From assembly GCA_036824005.1 (NCBI GenBank), contig DAITBA010000015.1, positions 62,001-126,000 of the forward strand: a stretch of 64,000 nt of DNA. Reading direction: 5' to 3'. Under the pieces are notes generated by a model, which was given only the letters and a program-made list of their open reading frames with translations, was not told the origin of the DNA and searched no databases. The position numbers and the translations under genes are program-made. Shown here piece after piece: positions 1 to 8,501 of this stretch (positions within the stretch are counted from its first letter, which is position 1; each line of letters opens with the position of its first letter). The DNA is from DAITBA01 sp036824005. GTDB taxonomy: Bacteria; Pseudomonadota; Gammaproteobacteria; Burkholderiales; Rhodocyclaceae.

Positions 1-11
1 GCTGCATCGAA

Positions 12-791
12 GTGCTTCGACTCCCTTTGTCGAACCGCCGCCGGCCGCGGCCGGTCGAACCGTGGTCGCAGCGCATGCTGGGTGCGGCGGACGCCGCCAG
101 CCAGTGGGCGCTGGCCATCGTGGCGCTGTTTCTGGTTGCTCTGCTTTCGTCGGCGCCGGCCGTCGCCCGCCAGGACGTGGCTCCGGTACGGCAGGCGGTC
201 GAGGAGTTCCTGCGCGTACAGACGCGCGGGTTGCCCGGCGCCGCGAGCTTCACTGTCGGCAGCATCGACCCCCAGAACAATCTCCAGCCCTGCCCGGCGC
301 TAGATGCCTTTCTACCTCCAGGCGCACGGCCTTGGGGCCGCACGACCGTGGGCGTGCGCTGCCTCGTGGAAGGAGGCTGGAGCCTGTATGTGCCAGTGAC
401 GGTGAAGGTGATGGGCGACTTTCTGGTCAGCGCGCGACCGCTGGCACAGGGCCAGATCGTCGGCGCAGACGACGTCGCACGGCAGAACGGCGATCTGGCC
501 GAGCTGCCGGCCGGCATCCTGACCGACCCGGCCCAGGCTGTCGGCAAGACCGTCAGCATGGGCGTCGCTTCGGGCCGGCCGCTGCGCAGCGACATGCTGC
601 GCCAGCCGCTTTTCGTGCAGCAGGGTCAAAGCGTGAAGGTGCTTTCGCGCGGGACAGGCTTTCAGGTCGCCACGGATGGGCGCGCCCTCAACAATGCAGC
701 GTCCGGCCAGGTAGCGCAGGTACGCACCGCCAATGGCCAGACCGTGAGCGGCATCGCGCGCTCGAACGGCGTCGTCGAGGTTACCTACTGA
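12..791 (+). CDS. flgA: FlgA, flagellar P-ring assembly chaperone
   Basis: FlgA is a periplasmic chaperone that helps FlgI form the P-ring around the flagellar rod. The protein has a hydrophobic export segment ending near SSAPAVA, then an SAF-like middle and the C-terminal FlgA beta domain, with GQIVGADDV, SGRPLRSDMLR and VLSRGTGFQV typical of the family. The GTG at 12 gives 259 residues. An in-frame ATG at 75 would place the signal peptide right at the N-terminus and is an equally good start. Upstream sequence is missing, so operon membership cannot be seen. In many relatives flgA lies next to flgM and flgN, but here about 6.8 kb of other genes intervene. Confidence 0.9.
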   Translation: MLRLPLSNRRRPRPVEPWSQRMLGAADAASQWALAIVALFLVALLSSAPAVARQDVAPVRQAVEEFLRVQTRGLPGAASFTVGSIDPQNNLQPCPALDAFLPPGARPWGRTTVGVRCLVEGGWSLYVPVTVKVMGDFLVSARPLAQGQIVGADDVARQNGDLAELPAGILTDPAQAVGKTVSMGVASGRPLRSDMLRQPLFVQQGQSVKVLSRGTGFQVATDGRALNNAASGQVAQVRTANGQTVSGIARSNGVVEVTY

Positions 792-830
792 TCGTCCGCG
801 CCGCGGCCGGGCGCGCGTCGCCGGCGGCGT

Positions 831-857
831 TCAAGTCCGCGCCGCGCAGTACGTTAT
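831..857 (+). promoter_or_regulatory. Weak sigma-28-like promoter candidate before the PilZ gene
   Basis: TCAAGTCC is followed by exactly 11 nt and TACGTTAT. The upstream element resembles the TCAAGTTT used elsewhere in this window, but the downstream element matches GCCGATAA at only four of eight positions. It is listed because E. coli ycgR is FliA-dependent, so this is a candidate only. Confidence 0.25.
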
Positions 858-888
858 TTACTCTGCGCGCAACTCCGTAAGGCAAACC

Positions 889-1800
889 ATGTCTCTCGTT
901 CCCTTGGGCAAAGGCGACATCATCTTTGGCAGACCGCTGCCTTGGTCGATTTACGACCGGGAGGGCAATCTGCTGCTCCGCCGAGGTCACGTCATCGAGT
1001 CCCGCATGCACTTCGAGGCGCTTTTACAGCAGGAGCTGTACCGCGGCGGCGAACCGCGCCTGGCTCTGGTGCAACCCCATGGGCCGACCACGCCCCAGAA
1101 GGTGGCCGACGGTGGCACGACGAATGAGCGCATTGAAACCCTGGAGAGCGTCAAGCTGCACATCGGCGACACGCTCCAGCTCCAGTCCCAGGCCAACGAA
1201 GGCGCGACGCGGCACTACGTCAGGCTCATCGGCTACGTCAAGGACCGCAGCGTGCTCGTGACGACGCCGGCGGTGGACGGCAAGATCTGCCTCATGCGCG
1301 AAGGACAAAGCTTCGTCGTGCGCGCCTTCTCCGGGCGCAACGCCTACGCTTTCACGGCCAGCATATTCAAAGTCGCCAACACGCCCTTTCCGCACCTGCA
1401 CCTGTCATATCCGCACGAGGTGCGCAGCGCCCGCGTACGCAAGGACTGCCGCGTGAACACCAGCATCATCGCCGCGGTCGGTGCGTTCAACAGCGCGCAG
1501 GCGGGAGGCACGGCCGCCACCATCACCAACCTGAGCGTCGGCGGCGCCTTGCTGATGGCGCCCAAACGGCTCGGCCGCAAGGGCGACAAGCTGTCGGTGA
1601 AATTCCGCCTCGCCTTGCACGACATCGAGGTCTACCTGACAGTCGATGCTCTCGTCCGCTCCGCAGACCACGGCACGACCGGGGATCAGGCTGCCGCCTT
1701 CAGCCACGGCATCCAGTTCGTAGATGTCCCCGAACAGCACGTGGTGGCACTAACGGCATACGTCTATCACATGCTGGCCGACGAATCGGCGGCCGCATGA
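889..1800 (+). CDS. PilZ-domain c-di-GMP effector, YcgR-like
   Basis: This is a 303-residue protein with an N-terminal YcgR-like domain (about 1-175) and a C-terminal PilZ domain (about 180-295). The two c-di-GMP contact motifs are visible: RKDCR at 184-188 (RxxxR) and NLSVGG at 214-219 (NxSxxG). In E. coli and relatives YcgR with bound c-di-GMP acts on the flagellar motor and slows swimming. That role is inferred here from architecture and from the flagellar neighbourhood. The ATG follows an AAGG ribosome site by 6 nt. It lies 97 nt after flgA and is followed closely by the kinase fusion gene. Confidence 0.85.
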   Translation: MSLVPLGKGDIIFGRPLPWSIYDREGNLLLRRGHVIESRMHFEALLQQELYRGGEPRLALVQPHGPTTPQKVADGGTTNERIETLESVKLHIGDTLQLQSQANEGATRHYVRLIGYVKDRSVLVTTPAVDGKICLMREGQSFVVRAFSGRNAYAFTASIFKVANTPFPHLHLSYPHEVRSARVRKDCRVNTSIIAAVGAFNSAQAGGTAATITNLSVGGALLMAPKRLGRKGDKLSVKFRLALHDIEVYLTVDALVRSADHGTTGDQAAAFSHGIQFVDVPEQHVVALTAYVYHMLADESAAA

Positions 1801-1831
1801 GCGGTAGCCGGTCCACGCGGAAGCAGACACC

Positions 1832-4207
1832 GTGCTAGCGACACAGCAGCGCATCGGCCGCTTCGACCTCCAGCACAAACTAGGCACCGGCACCCAGGGC
1901 AGTGTCTGGCAGGCCCATGATCCGCGCCTGAACCGCACCGTCGCCATCAAAACGCTGCACTTGCGCGGCAGCGCCGGCAGCGGCCGCTTGCTCGAGCAGT
2001 TGCTCCGCGAGGCGCGCAGCGTCAGCCGCCTGCGTCATGCCAACATCGTCACGCTGTTCGACGCCGACGAGGAAGACGGCCAACCCTATCTCGTGTTCGA
2101 GCATGTCCCGGGCACAACCCTGGCAGAGCTGATTCACCGCGACGCACCACTTGCTCCGCAGCGCGCCGTGACCATCGCACTGCAGATTCTCGCCGGCGTC
2201 GCCTGCGCTCATGACCTCGGCATCATCCACCGCGACCTGAAGCCCGCCAACATCATGCTCGACGCCGACGGCACGGCACGCGTCATGGACTTCGGCGTCG
2301 CCCACAGCACCATCGACGGCAGCCAGCCCGCGGATCTTGCCGGCACTCCCCGCTACCTCGCGCCCGAGTGTTTCGACGGCCAGTACGGCCCGGCTTCCGA
2401 TGTCTATGCCGTAGGTATGATTCTGTACGAGATGCTGACCGGCAGGCCCGCAAACACGGGCAACAGCGTTGAGAAGGCGATCTATCAGGCCAGTCACGGC
2501 GACGTGCTGCCGCCTTCGGCAACGAACGACGAGGTGGACGAGCGTCTCGACGCACTTGTGGCGCGGGCACTCGCCCGGCGGCCCGAAGACCGGTTCCCGA
2601 GCGCAGCCGCGATGGCGGAGGTGCTGCGTGGCCTGCAGGCGCCGAAGGACCATGGTCCGGCCGCCGGCTCCAAACGCAGCACGCTGGAGTTTCTGTTCCG
2701 GCGCATGAAGACCAAGAGCGACTTCCCGGCGCTGTCCGAGGCCATCCGTGCCGTCAATCGCATCCAGAGCGCCGACGAGGAGCACTTGTCGGAACTTTCC
2801 AACCTGCTCCTGCGCGATTACGCCCTTACCAACAAGCTCCTGCGGCTGGTGAATTCGGCCTTCTATCGCAACTTCGGCGGCGTTTCGACCATATCGCGGG
2901 CGATCAACATCCTCGGCTTCGAAACCATTCGCAACCTGGCCCTGGCCCTGATTCTGTTCGAGAACCTGCAGAACCGCGCGCAGGCCGCCCAGCTCCAGGA
3001 CGCCATCGTCAGCAGCTTCTTCTGCGGCGTCATCGGCCGCGAGATTACCGACAGCGCCCCGCGTCGCGCACGCGGCGAGGAGTCCTTCATCTGTGCCATG
3101 TTCCAGAACCTAGGCCGGCTATTGGTGCTGTTCTACTTTCACGACGAGGCGCAGGAGATCGCACGCCTGTCCGAGCAGGCGGGTATCGACGAGGAGCGCG
3201 CAGCAACCACGGTGCTCGGCGTAACGTTCGAGGAACTGGGCATCGCCACGGCGCGCTATTGGAACTTCCCGGATAAGATTGTGCGCAGCATGGCGCGCCT
3301 GCCCCAGGGCAAGCTCAAGAAACCGGCCGACGACGCCCAGCGCCTGCAGGCGGTGTCGAACATGGCCAGGGAACTGCGCGACGTCGCGACGCAGACGGCA
3401 CCCGAGGAGAAGCGCAAGCACCTGAAGCAGTTGGCAGAACGCTTCCAGGCGGCGCTGGACCTGGACGGCGAGGCGCTGTCGAACGTCGTCGACCGCGCCT
3501 TGCACGAATTCACCCGCGAGGCACGGCAATTGAACATCGACGCACGGGCCAGCACGACGATCAAGCGGGCGCATACCTGGGGCGGTGTCGCGCCCGAGCC
3601 CGAAACACCGTCAGCACTGGAGTCGACCATCGTCGAAACGGCGCCGGCCTTGCCACCCGCCGACCATGCCGTGCACGGTGAAGGGGACGGGCCTTCCGAG
3701 GAGGTTCTTGCCGCCGGTATCCAGGACATCACCAACACGCTCGTCGGCGACTTCAAGCTCAACGAGCTCATGCGCATGATTCTGGAGACCATGTACCGCG
3801 GCATGAACTTCTCGCGCGCCGTGCTTTGCCTGCGCGAGCGCAATGCGCCGTACATGACGGCGCGCCTCGGTTTCGGTGACGGCATCGACCACCTGCTGCC
3901 CCGCTTTCGCTTCTCGCTGCGCGAGGCGGCCGACGTCTTTCAACTGGCATTGAGCAAGGGCGTGGATGTCTACATCGCCGACTGTGATGCGCAGAACATC
4001 GGCACCTATATACCCGACTGGTATCGCCAGAGCGTCGGCGCAGCGTCATTTCTGCTGTTACCGGTGGTGGTGGACAAGAAACCGGTCAGCCTGCTCTACG
4101 CAGATTATGCCGATCGGGCGCACGGCCCCCTAGACCACAAGTACATGAGCCTGCTCAAGACACTGCGTAACCAGGCGGTGCTGGCGATCAAGCAACGCGC
4201 GGTTTAG
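1832..4207 (+). CDS. Ser/Thr protein kinase-HDOD-GAF fusion protein
   Basis: This 791-residue protein has three parts. Residues 12-270 form a Hanks-type kinase with a glycine loop (GTGTQGSV), Lys40, the catalytic HRDLKPAN at 133-140, DFG at 153-155 and APE at 177-179, so it looks catalytically complete. Residues about 295-490 form an HDOD domain (LLRDYALTNKLLRLVNSAFY). Residues about 640-790 resemble a GAF sensor. No transmembrane segment is seen, so it is probably cytosolic. The start is GTG, 32 nt after the PilZ gene, suggesting co-transcription. Target and input are unknown. HDOD proteins often act in second-messenger or motility signalling, which would suit the context, but that is inference. 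Confidence 0.85.
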   Translation: MLATQQRIGRFDLQHKLGTGTQGSVWQAHDPRLNRTVAIKTLHLRGSAGSGRLLEQLLREARSVSRLRHANIVTLFDADEEDGQPYLVFEHVPGTTLAELIHRDAPLAPQRAVTIALQILAGVACAHDLGIIHRDLKPANIMLDADGTARVMDFGVAHSTIDGSQPADLAGTPRYLAPECFDGQYGPASDVYAVGMILYEMLTGRPANTGNSVEKAIYQASHGDVLPPSATNDEVDERLDALVARALARRPEDRFPSAAAMAEVLRGLQAPKDHGPAAGSKRSTLEFLFRRMKTKSDFPALSEAIRAVNRIQSADEEHLSELSNLLLRDYALTNKLLRLVNSAFYRNFGGVSTISRAINILGFETIRNLALALILFENLQNRAQAAQLQDAIVSSFFCGVIGREITDSAPRRARGEESFICAMFQNLGRLLVLFYFHDEAQEIARLSEQAGIDEERAATTVLGVTFEELGIATARYWNFPDKIVRSMARLPQGKLKKPADDAQRLQAVSNMARELRDVATQTAPEEKRKHLKQLAERFQAALDLDGEALSNVVDRALHEFTREARQLNIDARASTTIKRAHTWGGVAPEPETPSALESTIVETAPALPPADHAVHGEGDGPSEEVLAAGIQDITNTLVGDFKLNELMRMILETMYRGMNFSRAVLCLRERNAPYMTARLGFGDGIDHLLPRFRFSLREAADVFQLALSKGVDVYIADCDAQNIGTYIPDWYRQSVGAASFLLLPVVVDKKPVSLLYADYADRAHGPLDHKYMSLLKTLRNQAVLAIKQRAV

Positions 4208-4400
4208 ACCGCGCCGCGTCCTCTTCCGGTGCTCCCCAAGCGTTGATCGCACCTTCGTCGGCGCGCCCTGCGCCGCCCGCGAGCAGGCGGCGCGCATCCT
4301 CGCGCCGGTTGAGGAAATCCACGTAATCCTCGACGGCCGCCAGGCGCTCCGCCGGCAACCGCTTGAGCTTCTCAATCAGAACGCGTTGTTGCGGTTCCAT
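4188..4400 (-). CDS. Small DUF2281/antitoxin-like protein
   Basis: This is a protein of about 70 residues starting MEPQQRVLIEKLKRLPAERL and continuing with AAVEDYVDFLNRRE. The pattern of LxEKLxxLPxERLAxVEDxVDFL followed by a basic, alanine-rich tail is that of short DUF2281-type proteins, which are often annotated as antitoxin components. No toxin-like partner lies beside it. An in-frame ATG 9 nt upstream (4409) is an alternative start, and GGAAGG precedes both. The gene lies 44 nt downstream of the ligase gene on the same strand. Its 3' end overlaps the kinase gene by 20 bp in convergent orientation. Family membership is by pattern only. Confidence 0.55.
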   Translation of the reverse strand: MEPQQRVLIEKLKRLPAERLAAVEDYVDFLNRREDARRLLAGGAGRADEGAINAWGAPEEDAARSKPRVA

Positions 4401-4444
4401 CGATCCCATCCCTTCCGTGTTCCATGTCCGCGCTGCAGCGCCGT

Positions 4445-5575
4445 TCAGTGTCGCGTGGGCGTTCCGGCCCAGACTTCGCTTTGCAGCCGGACCACGTCGT
4501 GCAGCGAGCGCACCTTGCCCTTGGTCGTCCGAATCCACTGCGCGTCGTTGGCACCTCCGGAGACATCTTCGAGGATCAGTTGCAGGGCGCCTTCGCAGCC
4601 CAGCGCCTTGGCGTGGGGGCGCAAACGGCGCGCGGTTTCGCGGATGTCGGCGCCGATCTGGCGTGACACCTTCGTTTCGGGATCGACAAAGACACCGGAG
4701 AAGCCATGCCGCGCCGCCTGGAAGCGGTTATAGCTGTATAGCAAATATAGGTCCTGCGTCGGCTTAACCGGCCGTTCGGTAAGCAGATACCCCGCCAACG
4801 CCTGGGCGTAGCCCGCCAGCACTGCTGCCTTGCCGACTGTCAGCGGCGTATCGCAGACGCGAATTTCAACTGTCCCGTACTCGGGCTTGGGCCGAATGTC
4901 CCAGTAAAAGTCCTTCATGCTGTCGACGATCTTCAGCTCCTTCATCTTGTCGAAGAAAGCGTTGAACTCGTTCCAATCCTGGACGAGCGGCGGCGTGCCC
5001 GAGAGTGGAAAGGCGCTGACAACATTCGAACGCGACGAATCGAAAAGGGTGTCGACGCCCTGGTAGAACGGCGAAGCCGCCGACAGGGCGATGAACTGCG
5101 GCACGTAGCGCGCCAGCCCGTGACAGAGATAGACCGCCTCGTCGCCGCTGCTGCACCCGATGTGTACATGCTGACCAAATACGGTGAACTGCTTCGCCAG
5201 ATACCCGTACTTACGCTGCAGCATGTCGAAGCGCTCGCCGGGATAGATCTTCTGCTCGCTCCAGGTCTGGAAAGGATGTGCGCCACCACCGGCGATGGCG
5301 ACGTTCATCTCTCTGGCCCTGTCGCGCAGCGCGTTGCGGATGCTCGTCAGCTCGCCGAGCGCGTCTTCGTAGTTGGTGTGCTTCGAGCTGTTGATCTCGA
5401 TCATGCTCTGCGTCATTTCCGGCTTGATGTGGCTGCACAGCGCATCGTTCTCCATGCTGCGCAACAGCTCCGTCGCGTCGGTGGACAGGTTGTAGTCGCG
5501 CCGGTTCACGAGCTGCATTTCCAGTTCGATACCCAGCGTAAAGCGCTGCGAGGTCTTGAATTCCAGCGGTGGCAT
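4445..5575 (-). CDS. Carboxylate-amine ligase / glutamate-cysteine ligase 2-like (YbdK family)
   Basis: This is a protein of about 376 residues of the GCS2 family, which forms amide bonds between a carboxylate such as glutamate and an amine using ATP. Family hallmarks include LGIELEMQLVNRRDYNLS near the N-terminus, a GGGAHPF segment, and GQHVHIGC followed by a DIRPKPEYGTVEIRVCD block. I chose the ATG at 5575 because GGAGAG lies 8 nt upstream and it avoids overlap with the upstream antiporter gene; the frame is open further upstream. YbdK proteins have only weak glutamate-cysteine ligase activity in E. coli, so the true substrate is uncertain. It sits 22 nt after the antiporter gene, suggesting one operon. 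Confidence 0.85.
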   Translation of the reverse strand: MPPLEFKTSQRFTLGIELEMQLVNRRDYNLSTDATELLRSMENDALCSHIKPEMTQSMIEINSSKHTNYEDALGELTSIRNALRDRAREMNVAIAGGGAHPFQTWSEQKIYPGERFDMLQRKYGYLAKQFTVFGQHVHIGCSSGDEAVYLCHGLARYVPQFIALSAASPFYQGVDTLFDSSRSNVVSAFPLSGTPPLVQDWNEFNAFFDKMKELKIVDSMKDFYWDIRPKPEYGTVEIRVCDTPLTVGKAAVLAGYAQALAGYLLTERPVKPTQDLYLLYSYNRFQAARHGFSGVFVDPETKVSRQIGADIRETARRLRPHAKALGCEGALQLILEDVSGGANDAQWIRTTKGKVRSLHDVVRLQSEVWAGTPTRH

Positions 5576-5597
5576 GTTTCTGCTCTCCGAATAGTTT

Positions 5598-6815
5598 TCA
5601 GTCACGATGTGCGATCTTGTCCGGATTGGCTTCACCAACCCGCTTCAATGCGAATTGCGTAGCGATCGGCCCGATCAGGTCGAGCACGGCGACGACGCCC
5701 ACTACCATTGCTGTCAGTTTGGCGCCGAACTCGGGGTAGACGTTCGCCACGGCGAAGCTCATGGCAAGGGCCGGAGCGGCCATGGGCAGCAGGCCCATGC
5801 TGAGCATGCCCGCTTGCAGCGGGGTCAGGCGACTGGGACGGGCGAAGATGAACACGGCCAGCGTCTTGCCCAGCAAGCGTGCCACGATCAGGGCCGGAAA
5901 CGCCCAGCCGAGCGCGCCGAACTGATCCAGCTTGAGGTTGGCACCAATTATGACAAACAGGATGACGTAGAAGATCTGGCTGGCGCTGCCGAATTCCAGC
6001 GGCAGGATGCGATAGCGGCGATCCAGATTCTTCGACATGATGCCAAGCGAGAGAAGCGTCAGCGGCACCGACAACTGCAGCGCCTCCGCCGCACCGACAG
6101 TGAACGCAACGACTCCGGCCAGCATGATGAACTGGCTGCCGCGATGCTTGCCCAGCCATGCCGCCAGCGTGATGGTCAGCAGATGCATGGCGTAGCCGAA
6201 CAGCACGGAGCCGGCCAACAGGTAAATCGGGTGCGCTGCCAGCATCATGGCGGATGCCTGGTGCGCGCGGTGCACGAACGCCCACAAGGCAGTGAACGTG
6301 ACGATGGCCACGACATTGTTGAGCGCCGTCAGACCGAGTAGGCGCCGCGTCACCTGCCCTTCGGCACCAAGTTCCTTGACGACCAGCAGGACGACTGCCG
6401 GCCCGGTCGCGATGCCCAGCGCCGCCACCGCCGCCGACACCAACCGCGGATGACCCAGATACACCAGGACGAAGAATGGCAGCAGGAAGCTCAGCGCACA
6501 TTCCAGCGCACCGGTGAGCAGCAGCCAACGCTCGTGCCGTGCCCAGGGCCAGTCGAGATGGCGTCCCAGTTCGAATAGGATCAATCCGAGCGCAATATCG
6601 ACGAACACCCGGCCCTGAGCCACCATTTCCGGCGTCAGCAAATCGAACCCGCTGGCACCGAACACCGCGCCGATCAGAATGTAGCCGGTGATCTTCGGCA
6701 GCCAGCCCACGCCCGCCACGAGCCGCCCGCCGATCAGTCCCGCCAGCAGTATCACGCCGAACAATGCCAAACCGCCCAGCGTCAACGGCAGTCTCGGCAG
6801 GAATGCCAGATCCAT
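5598..6815 (-). CDS. CPA2-family monovalent cation:proton antiporter (Kef-like)
   Basis: This is a 405-residue, very hydrophobic integral membrane protein with about 11-12 predicted helices, which moves Na+ or K+ against H+ across the inner membrane. It matches the CPA2 transporter domain (GLILFELGRHLDWPW, GIATGPAVVLLVVKELGAEG). It ends after the membrane domain and has no cytosolic RCK/TrkA-N domain, so the glutathione gating known for KefB/KefC cannot work in the usual way. AGAGGAAGGA precedes the ATG. The downstream neighbour is a glutamate-cysteine ligase-like enzyme, a suggestive pairing but not proof of a functional link. Confidence 0.85.
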   Translation of the reverse strand: MDLAFLPRLPLTLGGLALFGVILLAGLIGGRLVAGVGWLPKITGYILIGAVFGASGFDLLTPEMVAQGRVFVDIALGLILFELGRHLDWPWARHERWLLLTGALECALSFLLPFFVLVYLGHPRLVSAAVAALGIATGPAVVLLVVKELGAEGQVTRRLLGLTALNNVVAIVTFTALWAFVHRAHQASAMMLAAHPIYLLAGSVLFGYAMHLLTITLAAWLGKHRGSQFIMLAGVVAFTVGAAEALQLSVPLTLLSLGIMSKNLDRRYRILPLEFGSASQIFYVILFVIIGANLKLDQFGALGWAFPALIVARLLGKTLAVFIFARPSRLTPLQAGMLSMGLLPMAAPALAMSFAVANVYPEFGAKLTAMVVGVVAVLDLIGPIATQFALKRVGEANPDKIAHRD

Positions 6816-6893
6816 TCCTTCCTCTCGCTATGGCACGACCACTACCGGGCCGCTGAACCGACGCGCATCTTATCATTGCACACGCACGCACAA

Positions 6894-6924
6894 GCGCGCT
6901 CCCGACCGTCGTCGGGAAGCGCGC
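6894..6924 (-). terminator. Strong hairpin after the EF-hand gene
   Basis: A 13-bp stem with one bulged base and a 4-nt loop lies about 30 nt past the EF-hand stop codon. The T-run that should follow is poor (TTGTGCG), so it may be a Rho-assisted or 3'-protective structure rather than a classical terminator. Confidence 0.45.
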
Positions 6925-6952
6925 GGAATGGAACGGAAATCAGGACGATTGC

Positions 6953-7237
6953 TCAGGCGCCCATAGCCCTTCCGAACTCGGCGGGATCGAGCTTGCCATC
7001 CTTATTGGCATCCGAACCGTCGAATCGTTCCGGCAGACCGCGCATTTTCGCGGCCTCGTCCTTGCTGACGAAACCATCGCCATTGACGTCGAGCTGCTTG
7101 AACTTGGCGTCGATGGCGGACTTCATATCGGCAGTTTTGTCGGGTACTCGCTCAGGCGTCGCCTGCTGGGCGAACGCGGCAGTGGATACCAAAAGAAAGC
7201 TGGAGATGATTACGGTCGTGGATTTGCTTGCTCGCAT
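6953..7237 (-). CDS. Exported EF-hand calcium-binding protein
   Basis: This is a 94-residue protein with a clear Sec signal peptide (MRASKSTTVIISSFLLVSTA, cleavage after FAQ) and two EF-hand loops, DVNGDGFVSKDE and DANKDGKLDPAE, each with the D-x-N-x-D-G pattern for Ca2+. The start at 7237 is fixed by the signal peptide and by GGAG 5-6 nt upstream; the frame is open further upstream. It is probably periplasmic. Function is unknown; such proteins are common in betaproteobacteria as calcium buffers or sensors. It transcribes away from flgM across a 410-nt intergenic region. Confidence 0.85.
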   Translation of the reverse strand: MRASKSTTVIISSFLLVSTAAFAQQATPERVPDKTADMKSAIDAKFKQLDVNGDGFVSKDEAAKMRGLPERFDGSDANKDGKLDPAEFGRAMGA

Positions 7238-7647
7238 GTGCACTCCAATCTCGGGTTGATAAATGGGCCGCAAGTGGCCCGCCCGCTCTTTCGCAACGAC
7301 TGTGCCAGAATAGCTTTTCGTTTTGTTTTCAATCGGCTGGTTTGGCTGAGCGGCAGGCGAGGACCATCCGTCCAGGACGAATTTGTCGCCCATAGGCGAC
7401 GTTGAACCCGTCCGATCGCTTAGCGACTGAAACATGGCGGCTTTTCCTGTCGCATTTGCCCGACAAAAACGACCGTGCGGCACGGCACTGCCGTCAACCT
7501 CAGGCCGGAAGCGTTATTGCGCCTCGTGCCTAATACAATGGCCACATTGCAAACGCGACGAATAGCGGGCAAAAACCAGCCTAAAGTTTGCACCAGCATA
7601 GCCGTAACAACACTCGTATCAAACCAAACCCAACTAAGGGGAAACAC
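7238..7647. other. Divergent intergenic region between the EF-hand gene and flgM
   Basis: This 410-nt region holds the sigma-28 promoter of flgM at its right end and must hold the EF-hand promoter. A perfect 6-bp hairpin, GTCGCC-CATA-GGCGAC, lies at about 7386-7401. I see no small gene or recognisable riboswitch core. Confidence 0.5.
7582..7608 (+). promoter_or_regulatory. Sigma-28 (FliA) promoter of flgMN
   Basis: TAAAGTTT, then exactly 11 nt, then GCCGTAAC. The upstream box is identical to the enterobacterial sigma-28 consensus and the spacing is canonical. Transcription would start about 35 nt before the flgM GTG, so FliA activates its own inhibitor, as in the known class III feedback loop. 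Confidence 0.85.
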
Positions 7648-7959
7648 GTGAAAATCGACAACTCCGTTAAAACCGTCGTTGGCTCTTCCAACAGCGAATC
7701 CCGCGTTCGCTCGGTAAAAGGCCAACCCGCCACTCCGGCAGCCGCCGGCGGCGCTCAGGTGGAGCTGTCCTCCCTGTCGTCGCGCCTGAGCGAACTCGAG
7801 GCAGCGATTGCGAATGTGCCGGTCATCGACTCGGCACGGGTCGCCGAGATCAAAGCGGCGATTAGTGAGGGACGCTTCCAGGTCAACCCGGAAAAGGTGG
7901 CCGACAGCCTGATTGAAAGTGTGCGCCAGATGCTTGCGGCGCAGGCGCATCAGGCGTGA
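7648..7959 (+). CDS. flgM: FlgM, anti-sigma-28 factor
   Basis: This is a 103-residue FlgM that binds FliA and holds it inactive until the hook is finished and FlgM is exported. The N-terminus (MKIDNSVKTV) is polar and disordered-looking. The C-terminal half (VAEIKAAISEGRFQVNPEKV followed by ADSLIESVRQML) is the FliA-binding helical region. The GTG at 7648 is chosen because AAGGGG lies 6 nt upstream and the family begins MKID. It overlaps flgN by 4 nt, indicating translational coupling. Confidence 0.93.
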   Translation: MKIDNSVKTVVGSSNSESRVRSVKGQPATPAAAGGAQVELSSLSSRLSELEAAIANVPVIDSARVAEIKAAISEGRFQVNPEKVADSLIESVRQMLAAQAHQA

Positions 7960-8441
7960 GCGCGTTCCGCAACCCGGACCCCGCGACACTGCATGCGGCC
8001 TTCGACGAGGAGGCCGATGCGCTGCGCGCCTTCACGGCGGTGCTGCGGCGAGAACAACAAGCCCTCATGGACGGCGACGTCGAAGCCCTGGCGGTGCATT
8101 GCGAGGAGAAGGGCACGGCATTCAGCCGGCTCGCCACGCTCGGCGAACGCCGCACGCAGCTCACTGCCGCGCTGTCGCGTTCGGTCGGCACGGGCATCGA
8201 CACGTGGATTGAACAGCGCCCCGCACAGGCGCCCGAACGCGCGGCCTGGGCGAGACTGCTGCACCTGGCCAGCGAAGCGCGGGAACTAAACCGTCAGAAC
8301 GGCCAGCTGATTTCAGCGCGCATGCAGCACCATCAACAGGCTTTGACAGTGCTGCTCGCCGCCGGCGGGCCGCCCGCCGTCTACGGACCCGACGGCCAGA
8401 CGCGCGCGCGCGGCCGCGGTCGCCATCTCGGTACCGTCTGA
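7956..8441 (+). CDS. flgN: FlgN, chaperone for hook-filament junction proteins
   Basis: This is a 161-residue, largely alpha-helical cytosolic protein of the FlgN family, which escorts FlgK and FlgL to the export gate. The GTG start overlaps the flgM stop (GTGA). Support comes from position, length and the helical pattern (LRRELNRQNG-like segment ELNRQNGQLISARMQHHQQA) that matches the C-terminal FlgN helix. The gene converges on motD with about 60 nt between stops. Confidence 0.85.
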   Translation: MSAFRNPDPATLHAAFDEEADALRAFTAVLRREQQALMDGDVEALAVHCEEKGTAFSRLATLGERRTQLTAALSRSVGTGIDTWIEQRPAQAPERAAWARLLHLASEARELNRQNGQLISARMQHHQQALTVLLAAGGPPAVYGPDGQTRARGRGRHLGTV

Positions 8442-8501
8442 AATCCACTTCCAGGCCGGGCTGTCGCCCGCGCCTCGCAACCATAGACGCGACAACGGCG
8501 C

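Noticed and set aside
7385..7445. Possible c-di-GMP or other riboswitch upstream of the EF-hand gene and flgM
   Set aside because: There is a neat hairpin (GTCGCC-CATA-GGCGAC), but none of the conserved core bases of known riboswitch classes could be recognised.
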